A DNA stretch of 64,000 nucleotides from Tribonema minus (Eukaryota; Sar; Xanthophyceae; Tribonematales; Tribonemataceae). The notes beneath the pieces were generated by a model. That model saw nothing but the letters and a program-made list of their open reading frames with translations, ran no database searches and was not told the DNA's origin. Positions 23,501-35,302 of the stretch are shown one piece after another. The translations under genes were made by a program, and so were the position numbers. Within the stretch, counting starts at the first letter, position 1, and every line of letters starts with the position of its first letter. The stretch is from assembly GCA_017506865.1 (NCBI GenBank), contig JAFCMP010000468.1, forward strand, positions 744,001 through 808,000, written 5' to 3'.

Positions 23501-26320
23501 TGACGTCGCGGACATCTGGTGCCGAGGGTGGGGCGCGCACGTCAACGCAGCGAAGGCAGCTGTCAGGGGCGTGAGGCCGCGACCGACAGCGCAGCGTGCG
23601 CCAGAGCGCAGCGCTTTCGTGTGTCCGCGCGAGACTGACCGCTGCGCATCTGTTGTAGTACATCGGACCGCGCTCGTGCGTGACTGCCCGGAAGCGACAG
23701 CCGCTGCTTGCAATAGGCGACCGTGCGCACGCACGCAGTTACGGCAAGGGCACAAACGCACACGCAAACGCCACCCCGCCGTCTGCGGCGGCGGCGGCGG
23801 CGGCAGCAACGAAGGCAGCGGCAGCGGCAGCGGCGGCAGCGGCGGCGGCGGCGGCAGCAGCGGCAGCGGCGGTGGCGCACCTATCGGTTTCGACTCCGCG
23901 ACCGTGTCCTGCAGGTTCCACGTCTTGGCGGACAGGTAGAGGCCGACGACCATGAGCAGCGCCTTGTACGCCCACAGCGCCGTCGCAAAGGCGGGCGCAC
24001 GCGTGCGGCACGCCGCGTGCGGCACGACGGCAAACTGGTCCAGCGCCGTCGTGTGCGCGACGTACGGCGGGGAGATGCTGTACCAGAGGGTCAGGATAAG
24101 GACGTCGACACTGCAGAGCACTGGGGGAGGAGGGGGATGTCGGGGGGGTGCAGGGGGGCCGGGGGGGGGGGGCGTGAGGAGTGCCGCGTGTGTCGCGGTA
24201 CCACAGGAATCGAGGTGCGAAGAAGAGACTACAAGATGTGCCACGCCGACAGAGAGACCTGCCTGCCGAAGGCGGCACATGATGTGACACCGAGGACCTG
24301 CAGTCGGTTCAGCACATCTCTCATATTGCATATCGATACATGGGTACCCAAACTGCTGCAAATCCGCACGCATTGAAGCCGCCTTCGTATCGTCTACACA
24401 ACATCTGCATAGCGCTACCGTCGCTCGTTCTCGAACACAATACATAGTATTACATATATACACACATGCATACATGTGGGAGTACAGCCATGGGCGCGCT
24501 CGCACTCACGCGCAATGCTCCTGACGAGGTCCCTGTTGGAGATCTTGATGCGCTTCAGGCCGTTCTTGAAGCTGAAGAGGCGCCATGCGCGGTGCAGCTT
24601 CACCAGTATGCAGCTGAGCGTGAAGGTCAGCAGCACGTGCTGCAGCCACGGGCGCGCCATGCACACCGCTGCGCATGTGACGACAAGCACGCCCGGGGGG
24701 GGGGGGGGGGGGGGCGGGGCGGGAGGGGGGTATTGAGTGACAAAAAAGAGGGATGCGAAGGGGTGGGAATGGAGGGTGAGGAGGTGGGGGGTGGGAGGAT
24801 TAAGAGTGACGTGACAAAAAGAGGGCTGCAAAGGCGCCCTGGCCCAGGGGACGTGACAGCACGGCCTGCACAGACTCGTGTGGCCAGTAATGCAACGCCG
24901 GCCGGCAGCTGCAGCCGCGCAGGGTCGAGGTAGAGTTATGGTTAAGGTCAGGGTGAGCTTAGACCAAAAGGTCAGGGTTAGGAGCACTGCGCACGCACGG
25001 GGCGAGGGCTCTATGAGCGTCAGAGCCGCATGGCACGGAGCGCCGCGACAAGCCACGCTGAGCAATGCGATGTGCAGCAGAGAGGCTCGCAAGTGTGAAC
25101 ACATCAAGGCAGCGCACACAGCGGCATGGCCAGCGGGCTACGGCCGCGACGACGCAGCTCGCCCCGATACGCGTATCGCATGCACTGTACCGTACAATAT
25201 GCGCCCCCCCCCCCCCCCCCCCCCCCCCCCCATGCGCGATCATGCAACTTGAAGCCCGACTTCACCGCGCCGCGCGCGGCGCCGCCGCGCACCTGGCGTC
25301 GCGGGCCCCAGGTGCAGCACCGTCGCGCCCCGCGAGCGCCGCGCACCCGCCCAGGAACATACCGCAGAAGAGCGGCTGCGAGTAGCGCACGACCCAGTGG
25401 TCGCGCCCGCCGCACGATGAACGCCGCGAAGCCCCCCGCGTACAGCGCGGTGAAGGCGGCGAGCGCCGTGAGCCCCGCCCCCGCGCGCGACGCGAGCGGG
25501 ATCTCGTCGCACTCCACGCGGGCGCGGCGCGGGCAGCGGCATGCCGCCGCTGCAGGGGCCCGCGCCGCCGCCGCCGCCGCCGCTGCGCCACGAGTACGTG
25601 ACAGGGCGCCGCGCGTCGCCGCCGCACGCGCCGACGGCGGACGCGACGTCGCCCGCGTTGCACTCGCGCAGGCCGACCACATACACCTCGAAGGGGCTAC
25701 CGGATATGTGGCTGTAGGCGTGGTCCGCGGCGGCGGTGGTCGCTGCGGCGGCGGCGGTCGTGGCGGCGCCGCCAGTGGACGGTTTCATGGGCGGAGGTGC
25801 CGCGAGCAAAGTTGAAGTTGACGCAGTGGTGGCGGCGGCGTCAGCGGCGGCGTCCTCGATCAGATAGACGGACAGGTACTGCGTGCCCTTGCCGATGAAC
25901 GTGGCGGTGACGGCGACCGTGCCGTTGCCGTAGTCGGTGATGTTTGCGGCCTGTGGCGACGGCAGCGGCGGCAGCACGCGGAGAGAGCGCGTTACAAAGG
26001 CAACAATGGAGTCTCGGGCACGCACGTGTACACTGCACAGAAAACAACGGCCGGCGGCGCTCTGCGCGTCATCTACATTGCTGCTGTTCGTTGCAACACG
26101 CAGCAGTGATCACTGAGCAAACGACAAGCGGCGCTGCATGCAACGCATGGCACGAGCCTCTCAGTGTCCTCCGACAACAACATGCAGCAGGCCGACGCCG
26201 CAGCACACAATCGCAAGGCAGTCAACTCCGCCGAGGCAAACGACTACTCTGAGGCAAATGACTCCTCTGATGTATCTGGCATCGATTCGCCGCCGCCGCC
26301 GCCACCGCCGCCGCCGCCGC

Positions 26321-26364
<44 letters not shown>

Positions 26365-29300
26365 CGCCGCAGCAGCAGCAGCAGCAGCACCAGCACCAGC
26401 ACCAACAACTACAGCAACAGAAACAGCAGCAGCGCATGCGCCGCGCCCGCACTCACGCTGCTGCCAGCGTCCGCGCCGGAGATGGCGGCGTGGAACGCCG
26501 TGCCGCCCGCGGGCAGCGCGTTCGCGTAGCGGTCGCGCGCGCGCGCAGCAGCAGCGTCGCCGCCGCGCCCGTCGCCACGCTCGACGGCGCCGCGGCGAGG
26601 ACCTCCGTGGAGGGCGCGTGCGCGGCGGACGCGCGCACCGCGAGCGGCAGCTCGCCGAGCGAGACGCCGCTCGTGAGCGCAAGCGCGACGGTGTGGTCCC
26701 CCGCGACGGGTACGAGGACGCTGACCTGCGGCGGCGGCGGCGGCGGCGGCAGAGGGCGGAAGGGGAGGGAGAGCACTCGTGTGTGAGGAGGGAATGCGCA
26801 GATCGCGTGTGCAGCGTACGAGCAGCACTCTGTCGGTCTAGTCGTACGCAGGTTGCTCACCACCGCCCCGTGGCCTGACGCTGTGGAGGCAGCACGCGCA
26901 GCGCGAGCCGCACGTTTGCAGCCGCTCGGCGACCGCTCCTCCTCCGACTTTTGCCTGGTGCGGGGCGATGACTCCCCCCCCCCCCCGGCGCTGTCTCAAA
27001 CACGCACGCACCTGCGTCCGCATGACGGAACCCCCCCCCCCCCCCCCCCCATGGCACACGCGCGCACACGCACCTGCGTCCCCGCGGCCCCCATGGCGTC
27101 TGTTGCGCCCTCAAACGACACGCGTGCGGGCACTCCGAGGTAGCCCAGCGGCGCCTGCGTCGTGGACACGGCAACGGGGAAGCCGCGCCCCGTCGGCGCG
27201 CACGCGCCACCCGTCTCGCGATCGACGTCGACCAGAAATGACGCCGTGGATGGGAGGACGGCAGGCGCGCCGGGCGGCGGGTGGCGCTGCACGACGGTCA
27301 CGCCGCAGAGGTAGAAGTGCCTGCAGGCACGAGAAGGGGGGGGGAGAGAGGGGGGGGGGGGTCGTGACAACAGTCGAGCAGAAGGGGGTGCACGCGCCTG
27401 CGGTCACCTCCCATGGTGGTAGGGAAGTGCCGGGCGGCGGGTGGCGCTGCGCGACGGTCACGCCGAGAGGTAGAAGTGCCTGCGGGGCGCGCGAGCAACG
27501 GCGGTTGCGGAGGGTTGCATTGGGGGGGGGGGGGGGTCGTGACAATGGTCAAGCGGAAGGGGGTACCCGCGCCTGCGGACGCATCGCACGGGTGGAAGGG
27601 AAGCGCCTGCGCGATCGGTGGCTGCTTTCAGGGTACAAGGCCGATGGTCACCGGTGGGTGGAAGTGCCTGCGGCACGCGCGAGCGGCGGTCGCGGTCGGA
27701 TGGCAGGGTGGAGGGGCGGCAGGGCGGGGCGGGGCGAGGGGGGGGGGGGGGCGCGCTTGAGGTGAGAGTCGCGCCTACTGTACGTGACAGTCAAGCGCGG
27801 GGGGCGGGGGGGGGGGGGGGCTGGGGTCAGGCCGCACAGGCAGAGGCGCCATCAATGTACCGTTACAGTGCGGGGCGACTGGGGGGGGCAGGGGGGAAGG
27901 GGCACTCACGTGATCATCGCGAAGTTGTAGAGCTCGTTCATGGCGTACATGGCAGACAGGCGCCCTGCGCCGCCCATGTTGATCGCCATGGCGCCCCACT
28001 GATGACCCATGGTGCCCGGGCTCGCCGTGAACTCGGACATGTCCTCGCTGCCGACGAGGCACAGCAGCGGCTCGTACGTGCGGGCGCTGCGCGCCTCGGG
28101 GCGCGCCTCCATTGCTGCGCTGGGGTACACCCAGCTGCGCGGAGGGGTCAACAGAGGGGGGAGGGGGGGGGGGACTCAGAGGCATGCGAGTCAACGCGGG
28201 TCTGCTCGCGCTGCACCGCTCAGCATGCGTCCTGCTCGGGCACACCCAGCTGTGCACAGGGAGGCACGGTGGGGGAGGGGGACAGTGGCGCTAAGACGAT
28301 GCCATCTGGCAGCGCTCTGGTGATGCTTGGCGCGCGCCTCTCTGGTGCAGTGCGCCAGTACCGCCGGCTGCACTGTGGGCAGCGCGGAAGGAAGCACGGG
28401 GGGGCGGGCAGGCAGGCACGAAGGGGGAGGGGGGCTACAGTAGCACTCAGACGATGCCGTCTGGTAGCGCTCCAGTGACGCTTGTGTCAGCGCTCTGATG
28501 CGGACCTTGCGCGTGTACAGAGAGCACCACCTGGGGCGCACCCCGCTTTGTTCGATAGAACTGGCGACGCCCACCGCCCGTGCCAGCGTACACCTCTGCA
28601 GCTTGGGGGGGCGGGGAAGGGGGGGGGAGGGAGGGGGCTCGGCGGCTCACGCCAGCCTGCCAGCAGCTGCAGAGGCGGAAACTCATGTAGGCTGCTCTGA
28701 GGATGTGGCTGCTTTTTCAGTGGGGCCGTGTGCCAGCTGGTTTGCGCTCCTGTGCGCGCGCGCGACGTGCATTGGCGCCTCGCCAAAATGCATGTCGTGG
28801 GCATCCGACGGCGTGCGCGCATGTCGCCAGCGCTCGGGGTGCAATGCAGCTCGTTGCGCGCGACGGCAAAGGTCGTGACTCTCCTCAATGGCATGATTCC
28901 GCGGGAGGAGCCCCGATGACACTCGTCTTCTTCGGCAAGGCTGCATGAGCTTGGCGCTACAGAGAGAGGGGAGTCACACCGGATTGGGTGCATGTGATTG
29001 GGCGGGCAGTTTCCGTTGGCGCGCGCAGTCGGCAACAGCGCAGCCTCCAGAAGAGAGTCACCGCTCACTCACCACAGGTTGGGGCTGTTGTCCAGAGCGG
29101 GCGCTCCAATCTGCAGGGGGCAGGTAGCAGCGGTTATGGCATAGCAGTGGGGGACACCAAGTGAGCCATGCGCGCGGAAGGTGGACTCACGACACGGGGT
29201 GTATCGACGAGCGTACGAGCTTCCGATCATTAAACTCCGATCATTCAAACAGGAACACCAAGGGAGGTATTGCAGCGGGTGACAGCAGCAGCTGCAGCAG

Positions 29301-32295
29301 CAGCCTGAGCAGCCGCAGCAGCAGCAGCAGCAGCCACTGCACATGGTGTGCAGCTGCAGCACTCTGGGGGTGCGTTTTTCAACCAATAGCCGCACATGCA
29401 TGTGGTAAGCTGGGCCCAGCAGGACAGAGCAACGGCGATTGGTTCCAGATGTACGCAACCGCCGGAGCGCAGTGCGCACTCACTGCTGCTCCGCCTGGCG
29501 CACGCGCAAGCACGGCACTCGCAGCACCGTTTCCAAGAGCGACGTTCCCTCGGCCTCATTCGCCAGCACTGCAGAGACAGTGCTCTCCAAGTCACACACA
29601 CGCGCACCGTGTTTGACCGCGACAGCGAGAAGGGCGCGCGCCAAGCCCGCTGAGCTGCGCTGTACGCGCATGCCTACTGCTCGGTGGGCACCGAGGCCAG
29701 CGGCGCACTCGCGCGTTGACGCACTCGCCTGCGCAATGCGTGTCAGGTCTCCTTCACGCGTGTGCACCTGCCCCAAGGGGCCGTAACGGCGACCTCCGTC
29801 GTGCACCCGTGCGGCATCCCTGTCACATGCTTATCGCGCGGGGGCGCGCTGCTGCTGCTGCTGCGGCGGCTGCCGGCCTCGCATACGCAGGGGCGGCGCG
29901 CCAACAGCTGACAGCGCGCACGACGCGCAAAAGCGCATCCTCGGCAAATGCTGACCTCAGTCCCACAATTCCTCTACCCCTCATAAAATGCGAGGGCGCG
30001 AAACCTAGCCATGTTGTCCAGCGGCGACGGACAGGTCTGCAACGAAGTCGAGTCGGTCGCCCCAACCCTGACCCTAGGTCTACCCCTGACCCCCCCCCCG
30101 CCTCTAAACCTACAAAGATTGCGCGAGGGGTGTTCTCCGGCGTTGCATCCGCAGACAGGTTCGCGACAAAGTTGATCCAGTCGCCCTAACCCTCACCCTC
30201 AGCCGAAGTTGAGCGGGTCGCCCCAACCCTGACCCTGGGTCTACCCCTGACCCCCCTAAGCTGCCCCCCCCCTCCCCCTCCCTAACCCTAAGAAGAGGGC
30301 GCGGGGGGGCTCACCGTGTTCTGCGGCGTCGCGTCAGCGGACAGGTCCGATCCGGTCGCCCTAGCCCTGACCGTATGTTGAGCCGGCCGCCCTAACCCTC
30401 GTCCTAGGTCTACCCCTGGCCCTAAGCTGAGACCCCCCCCCCCCCCTCCCCTCAAACCCTAAAAAGAGGGAGCGGGGGGGCTCACCGTATTCTCCGGCGT
30501 CGCATCCGCAGACAGGTTCGCGACGACGTTGATCCAGTCGCCCGGGTACGCGTCGATGGTCACCACGCTGTAGCGCAGCGTCACCGGCTCCACAATGTTC
30601 TTGTGCTCCACCGTCATGAAGTCGTACGGCGGCTGGTACACCTCCACGGTCACGCAATCGCGCGGCGCGCACGCCGACGCCGCCGCCAGAAAGATGCAGA
30701 CCTGGGCGGGGGAGGGGCGGTTAGGGGGTGCACGAACAGAGGGAGTGTTAGCGCTGCAGGTGAACCTATGCGGCATTGGGGGGGGGGCGAGGGAGGGGCA
30801 TGTTGAGAACTGTCATACATGAAACAAATATTCACAGCTTTCATGGACTGGCAAATTTGAATTTGTCAATGTTGCCCGGGGGTCTTGAGCTCAGTGGTGC
30901 TTCAACCACTTTGGGACTGCAGCACTCATGCGGAGTGCCAGTGTTGAAGCTTGAAGTTTGTGCGACGCCCGCTGTGCTGCGGGCGCGTGATGTCTGGTGG
31001 AGGCAGTGCTCTGCTGGGTTTGGCGCAGCGCGTCACCGCACGAGGCGTTCATCACCACAACAAATAGGCCACTGCCTGTGGCAAAGCTGGTGAGCCATCT
31101 ATCCCTGGCCCTAATCTACGCATTTGACGCCGTGCCGCAAGCTTCTTCTTGCGAGCTTTGCAGTAGGTATCCCATGCAGAGCGCATGCCATTGGCGGCGC
31201 CGCTATGATTCAAACACCCTGCGGTAAGACACCATCACTTTAAAGCAGCTACAGCGGGGCACTGCCGCATCTGGTTACAGCGAGATTTGCACGTGATGCA
31301 CTCCGCCGCACTACACAGCCGTGCTCTAGAGAGGCACCACAGTTTCACGACGAGCACCTGTCTGCAAAAAAAAAAGAAAAAAGCCGCCCATGACGAAACG
31401 CGCGTCCACTGGCGAGTCCCAGAAAGGAGGCCGGCGCTCTTTGGTCGCGCACGCCTCGCACACCGGCGGGCCTCTCGCAGGCAATTTTCCTATACACTTT
31501 GGGTATCGAAACATCCCCCTTTCAGAGCGGCCAAGGCAAGGCATTGGCGCACCTGCCTTCAGTAAGGTCTCGCATGCGATGCACTCTGCAGTGCTGCGCC
31601 ATGCTTCAACAAGAGTACCACATTCGGGGGGATCTGCGGAGCAGCCGCCCAAGACAAAGCGCGCGTACGCTGTCGTGTCTCACGACGCAGCCTGGCGCTA
31701 CTCGCGCGCCTCGCTCGCCGGCGGGCCTCTCGCAGGCGCACATGCGTTGCAGGGTCACTCCAGCACACCGCGTCGCAATAGGCCGCGGCGCGCTCTGCGA
31801 CCCTCTGTTCAGCGTGCGCCTGCACACGCACACGGGTATGCATACGGTATCTACCTCTGGTGCAGCGCAGGAGCGAGCCGCGCTCCACACGTGGGGACCG
31901 CTGCTGTCGCGTCGACTCAGCCGTCTGCTGCGAGCCGCGCGCAGCCAGCGGTCGCTTGTCCGCGACACACTGCGACGCCATATTCAAGGTGGCAGCGCTC
32001 AGCTTTGATGCGGCAGCGCTCAACTGCGCAAGCGTGCACGCGACCGCCGTGCGCGCGCGGGGGCTGCCGCAGAGCGTGGCCGCGGCAGCAGCGGCGGCGG
32101 ATCCGGAGCGCTGCGCGCGCCGTGCACAGTGCAGACCTTGAGCTCGAGATGTGCGCCTCAGTTGCCGCGCGCGGAGCAGCGGCTGCGACATGCACGCACG
32201 GACGCTGCGTGAGCGCGCTGCAAACCGCGCCAGCCGCCGCCCTGGACAGCTCGAAGAGAGGTGCAGCAGTGCTACAGTCTGCGCCCCCACTGCAG

Positions 32296-32331
<36 letters not shown>

Positions 32332-33001
32332 CACCCCCCGCTGGCAGATCATCAAATCCCCAGCACACGGGGCATCTCGCCCTGTCAGGTGGTGGCGCGT
32401 CACCAAACTTGAAGACTGCCCCCGATCTTCAGCGCGCGCGCGCCCGCAACTGAAACAGCCTCCGGACTTCAACACCAACACTGATCTTCAGTGCAGCACG
32501 CGGACGCGCGCACGCACCTGAAACAGTCCGACCTCCGACAGCACCACGCTCAGCGCGCCCGCGGTGCTCGGCGCCGCCGCTGCCGCTGCCGCCGCCGCCG
32601 CGTCCGCGTCCTGCCCCCCGCCCCCCCCTCCCCCCGCCCCCGCCGTATAAAACCACGCCGCGTTGTGCCGCACGTCCGCCGCCGCAAATGCCGTAGCATT
32701 CCAGAACGGCCCCCAGCGGTCGTACGCGTAGGGCTCGGGGGCGCCGCCGCCGTCCGCGCACCAGTCGGCGGCGCCGGCGGACGTGAAGTTGAAGTCTGCT
32801 GCCGCTGCCTCCAACGTGGCGTCGGCGGCGAGCCAGGGGTTCCACGCCGCGAGCCACGCGCGCGTCGCGGCGGCGTTCTCGTAGACGGCGATGCGGTCGA
32901 GCGCGGACGCCTCCGCGGCGGCGACGGACCACGCGACGGTCGCGGGCGCGTGCGCGTGCCACGCGTTCACTGTGAGGCGGCCGCCGGCGCTGACGAAGGT
33001 G
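20555..33001 (-). CDS. class C (GABA-B-like) GPCR with filamin-like ectodomain and Q-rich tail; 5' end not found
   Basis: Exons that fit: 33001-32518, 30701-30486, about 29113-29076, about 28595-28500 (frame unclear), 28134-27910, 27320-27074, 26725-26457, 25950-25293, 24668-24510, 24120-23881, 23109-22906, 21833-21509, 21153-20555. Ectodomain: Ig/filamin-like segments (LSEVGLFQVCIFLAAAS; SVATGAAATLLLRARDRY; NITDYGNGTVAVTATFIG; ISGSPFEVYVV) with N-glycosylation sequons. Seven-TM: GLTALAAFTALYAGGFAAFI, PLFCGMFLGGCAALAG, ARPWLQHVLLTFTLSC, SVDVLILTLWYSI, WAYKALLMVVGLYLSAKTW, FYNISVLVLINSMVYAL, INAGCLIATTLFFAPKAYKV, the last four matching GABA-B TM4-TM7. The tail is Ser/Gly then Gln-rich, with stop TAG at 20555. 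TM1 and TM2 lie in frames different from their flanks, and the 23109 join is out of phase by one base. The donor at 22905 is GC (GCAAGT). The start codon is unresolved; an ORF with ATG at 33144/33174 runs into the first exon. Confidence 0.85.
27415..27690 (-). repeat. copies of the acceptor edge of a GPCR ectodomain exon
   Basis: The exon starting at 27320 (GCACTTCTACCTCTGCGG) is preceded upstream by two copies of its first 25-60 bases: 27485-27420 (very similar, one codon disrupted) and about 27688-27640 (diverged). Each follows a GCAG acceptor and lies between G-tract spacers; period is about 165-200. A copy of the next upstream exon's start (CTGGGTGT) lies near 28252. Confidence 0.8.
30005..30365 (-). 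repeat. copies of GPCR exon 3' end in CCCTAA-like spacer
   Basis: The exon ending at 30486 (GDWINVVANLSADATPENT/GTGAGC) is followed by copies at about 30360-30312 (DLSADATPQNT with an intact GTGAGC), 30184-30128 (GDWINFVANLSADATPENT) and 30062-30008 (diverged), plus stubs near 30215 and 30375. Between them runs CCCTAACCCTGACCCTAGGTC-type sequence, a decayed telomere-like repeat. Confidence 0.85.
31270..31745. repeat. diverged tandem duplication of about 290 bp
   Basis: Segments around 31285-31485 and 31565-31745 share ordered words (GATGCACTC-GC, CCGCCCA-GAC-AA-CGCGCGT, CTCGC-CACCGGCGGGCCTCTCGCAGGC). They lie in the GPCR intron 32517-30702. A short A-rich run (31366-31382) is present only in the left unit. 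Confidence 0.65.
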
Positions 33002-34192
33002 CTGCAGCGGCGGCGGCAGGCGGCGGCGGCGGCGGCGGCGGGTGAGACGCGGCAGGGGCAGCGCGTCGGGGGGGTGTCGGGTGGTGGTGGTGCTGCGAGC
33101 GCAGCAGGGGGCGGCGCTGGCAGCGCGCTGCTGCGGGGAGGCATCGTGCGCAGCGGTGCTCTGGCTGCGTGCATGCCGGACAGCTGACCTCACTGCAGCA
33201 GCGTGTACAGCTCATCAGATTTAATTACAGTCAGACTACGCACAAAATCGAAGGTGTGACGCAGCACGCTGCAGTGCTTTGGCTGCTCGCGCCCCAGGCA
33301 GTTGGCGTCGCTGCCGCAGCGTAGCCCGACTCAACAGATTTCAATCAGATAGTGCACGAACATCAAGATACTGTTGCCAGGAGGCAGTCACCTGCTGGCA
33401 TTTGCCACCACAGGCAAAGCGCTTTGCTCATCAGCTGCTGCATGGCTGGCTGCCAACAGCAGGCAGACCAGGCGTTGCAGCATCCACTTCATGGCATGCT
33501 CCTCTCAGCGTCCCATGTTGCTGCCCGGGACACCGATATGACGGGAGTGTGAGGGCAACGAGACAGGCAACGACATCGCATAGACGTAAGACTCTGCTTA
33601 ACTAGCGCGATCATATGCGTGGCATAGAGATTGATTGAAATGTACCCATTCCACATTTTAGCGACGCTCGTGCACATGCTGCTGGCGCAGATGCCTTGCA
33701 TGCCAGCTACTGGCACTCTAGGCGGTATGCCACACAACAGCTCACGTACGCCTGTTGGCGGCAGCCATCATCCGCCTTGGCAACAATTAGTTGACACACC
33801 GCCGTCCCGTCACTCACCGCCGCCGAGGTGATCGCTAAATTTGAGGACAGACCTGCAGCCCGTCTGGGACTGCAGTGCAAACCAGCACCAGCACCAGCTG
33901 CACGTCAAACACATAACCGTAGCTGGAAGAGTTGCTGCATGGCGGTGCCAGCCCCTGCAATCATCTGCGTCATAGTTGTCCAGCTTTGCTTTCACTTCTT
34001 CTCTCTCGCTTCTCCGGTTTCGGACATGTAACCGCCGTCTGCCTGGGGTATCTCGGTCAATAATGAGTTCCCGTATTGAGTAGGCTCACATCACCACAGT
34101 AAATCCGCTGGATTGTGCTCGTCTGACGTTCCACGAAGCCATTACGAGTTTGGTGGCGCTTCGGCGCCCCCTTCCAACCACCAGAGGTATCA

Positions 34193-34329
34193 GAAAAAAG
34201 TTTTGTGAAACCAGCCAGTAATACGCAACACTGAAAAAAGTTTTGTGAAACCAGCCAGTAATACGCAACACTCAGTGTTGCGTATTACTCAGTGTTGCGT
34301 ATTACTGGCTGGTTTCACAAAACTTTTTC
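34193..34329. repeat. foldback structure: 40-bp unit twice direct, once inverted
   Basis: A 40-base unit beginning GAAAAAAGTTTTGTG and ending ATACGCAACACT occurs at 34193-34232 and 34233-34272. It is then followed by its near-complete inverted copy at 34291-34329. The 18-base spacer between them is itself a partial inverted copy (AGTGTTGCGTATTACT). The region could fold into a hairpin of about 40 bp. It resembles a foldback or MITE-type relic, but no transposase is present. Confidence 0.85.
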
Positions 34330-35302
34330 CGAGTATGGGTTGGCACATTGCGTATATTTGGATTTTGCATACCCGCATATATACGTATTTTTGGCGTACA
34401 ATACGTATATACTGCGTATATTAGCGTATCTGACAAAGCCAAATCTCGCTACGACGACTTGTCGTCTTTAGATTTCTCTGAAACCAGGTGCATTCGAACG
34501 GGCTCAGGGTGCTGATCACAGACATGCAGACACTAGAAATAATTGCCTTCATAAAGTGTCATCAGAGCAACACTTGAAGTGTGGGATTTTCTTGAAGTTG
34601 GCCGAAATGCCAAAAGAAGCTTGGTTACGGCCTGAGTGCGCCGACCGCATGGTGCCGCTGAAAAGCTGCGCCTCGTCAGAGGGCAGCGTGTCTGTCAGCA
34701 TGTGCAGCGACTCCCTTCCCATCGTCCTCTTTCACATCACCGACAGAACAAGCCGTGAAGGCTCATGCAGGCTCTGCTGGCCAGGTGCGAAGCTGCCTGA
34801 GCCACTGAATTGCCAAGTTCAGGCTGTGCAGGCGCCTTCTGTGGCTTGAGACCACCGCTCAGCCCTGCCTTTCCGCTTCTGGCCCCCAGATAGCCCTAGC
34901 CACCTTACCCTTGGCATGCGCTGGGCCACGGGCAGCGCTCGTGAGCACCACAGCGGTGCAAAAGCGTATACGCGAATATACGCCCCGTTTCGGCGTCTAC
35001 GCGTATATATACGCGTATGTACCAATATACCGTATATATACTATCTACGCACGTGCCAACCCTGCCGGGCAACAGTCACTCACACCACATTGCATCATCA
35101 ACACTCCTTCATACGGCTATGGCCGTGGCGGAGCAGCTCGATCAGCTTCGGTAGATGCAGTGCTAGAAGATGGGAGAGCTCGGGCGGCTCCAGCCACTAC
35201 TTTGTGTTGGTGGTGCCTCATATACAGAGCACACCAAGACAGAACAACAAATGACGTCCACACTGTTCATTATTCACAGAGGATTTCAAATTTTTGCACA
35301 CA

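Noticed and set aside
29285..29340. GCAGCAGCC repeat tract as a CRISPR or regulatory array
   Set aside because: It is an ordinary trinucleotide microsatellite; similar ones occur at 54097-54146 and in coding poly-Q/poly-G segments.
31366..31382. A-rich run as a poly(A) tail of a retroposed transcript
   Set aside because: Too short and interrupted; on the gene strand it is simply a T-rich tract before a GCAG, and no retroposed coding sequence precedes it.
33810..33999. Possible first exon of the GPCR (Cys/Trp-rich segment ending in a good GTGAGT donor)
   Set aside because: Its phase does not join to the exon at 33001 in an open frame; kept only as a remark on the gap.
34086..34271. Minus-strand ORF with MASWNVRRAQ, reminiscent of the start of LINE endonucleases
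   Set aside because: Only a dozen residues fit, the rest is the foldback repeat, and no reverse-transcriptase motifs follow.
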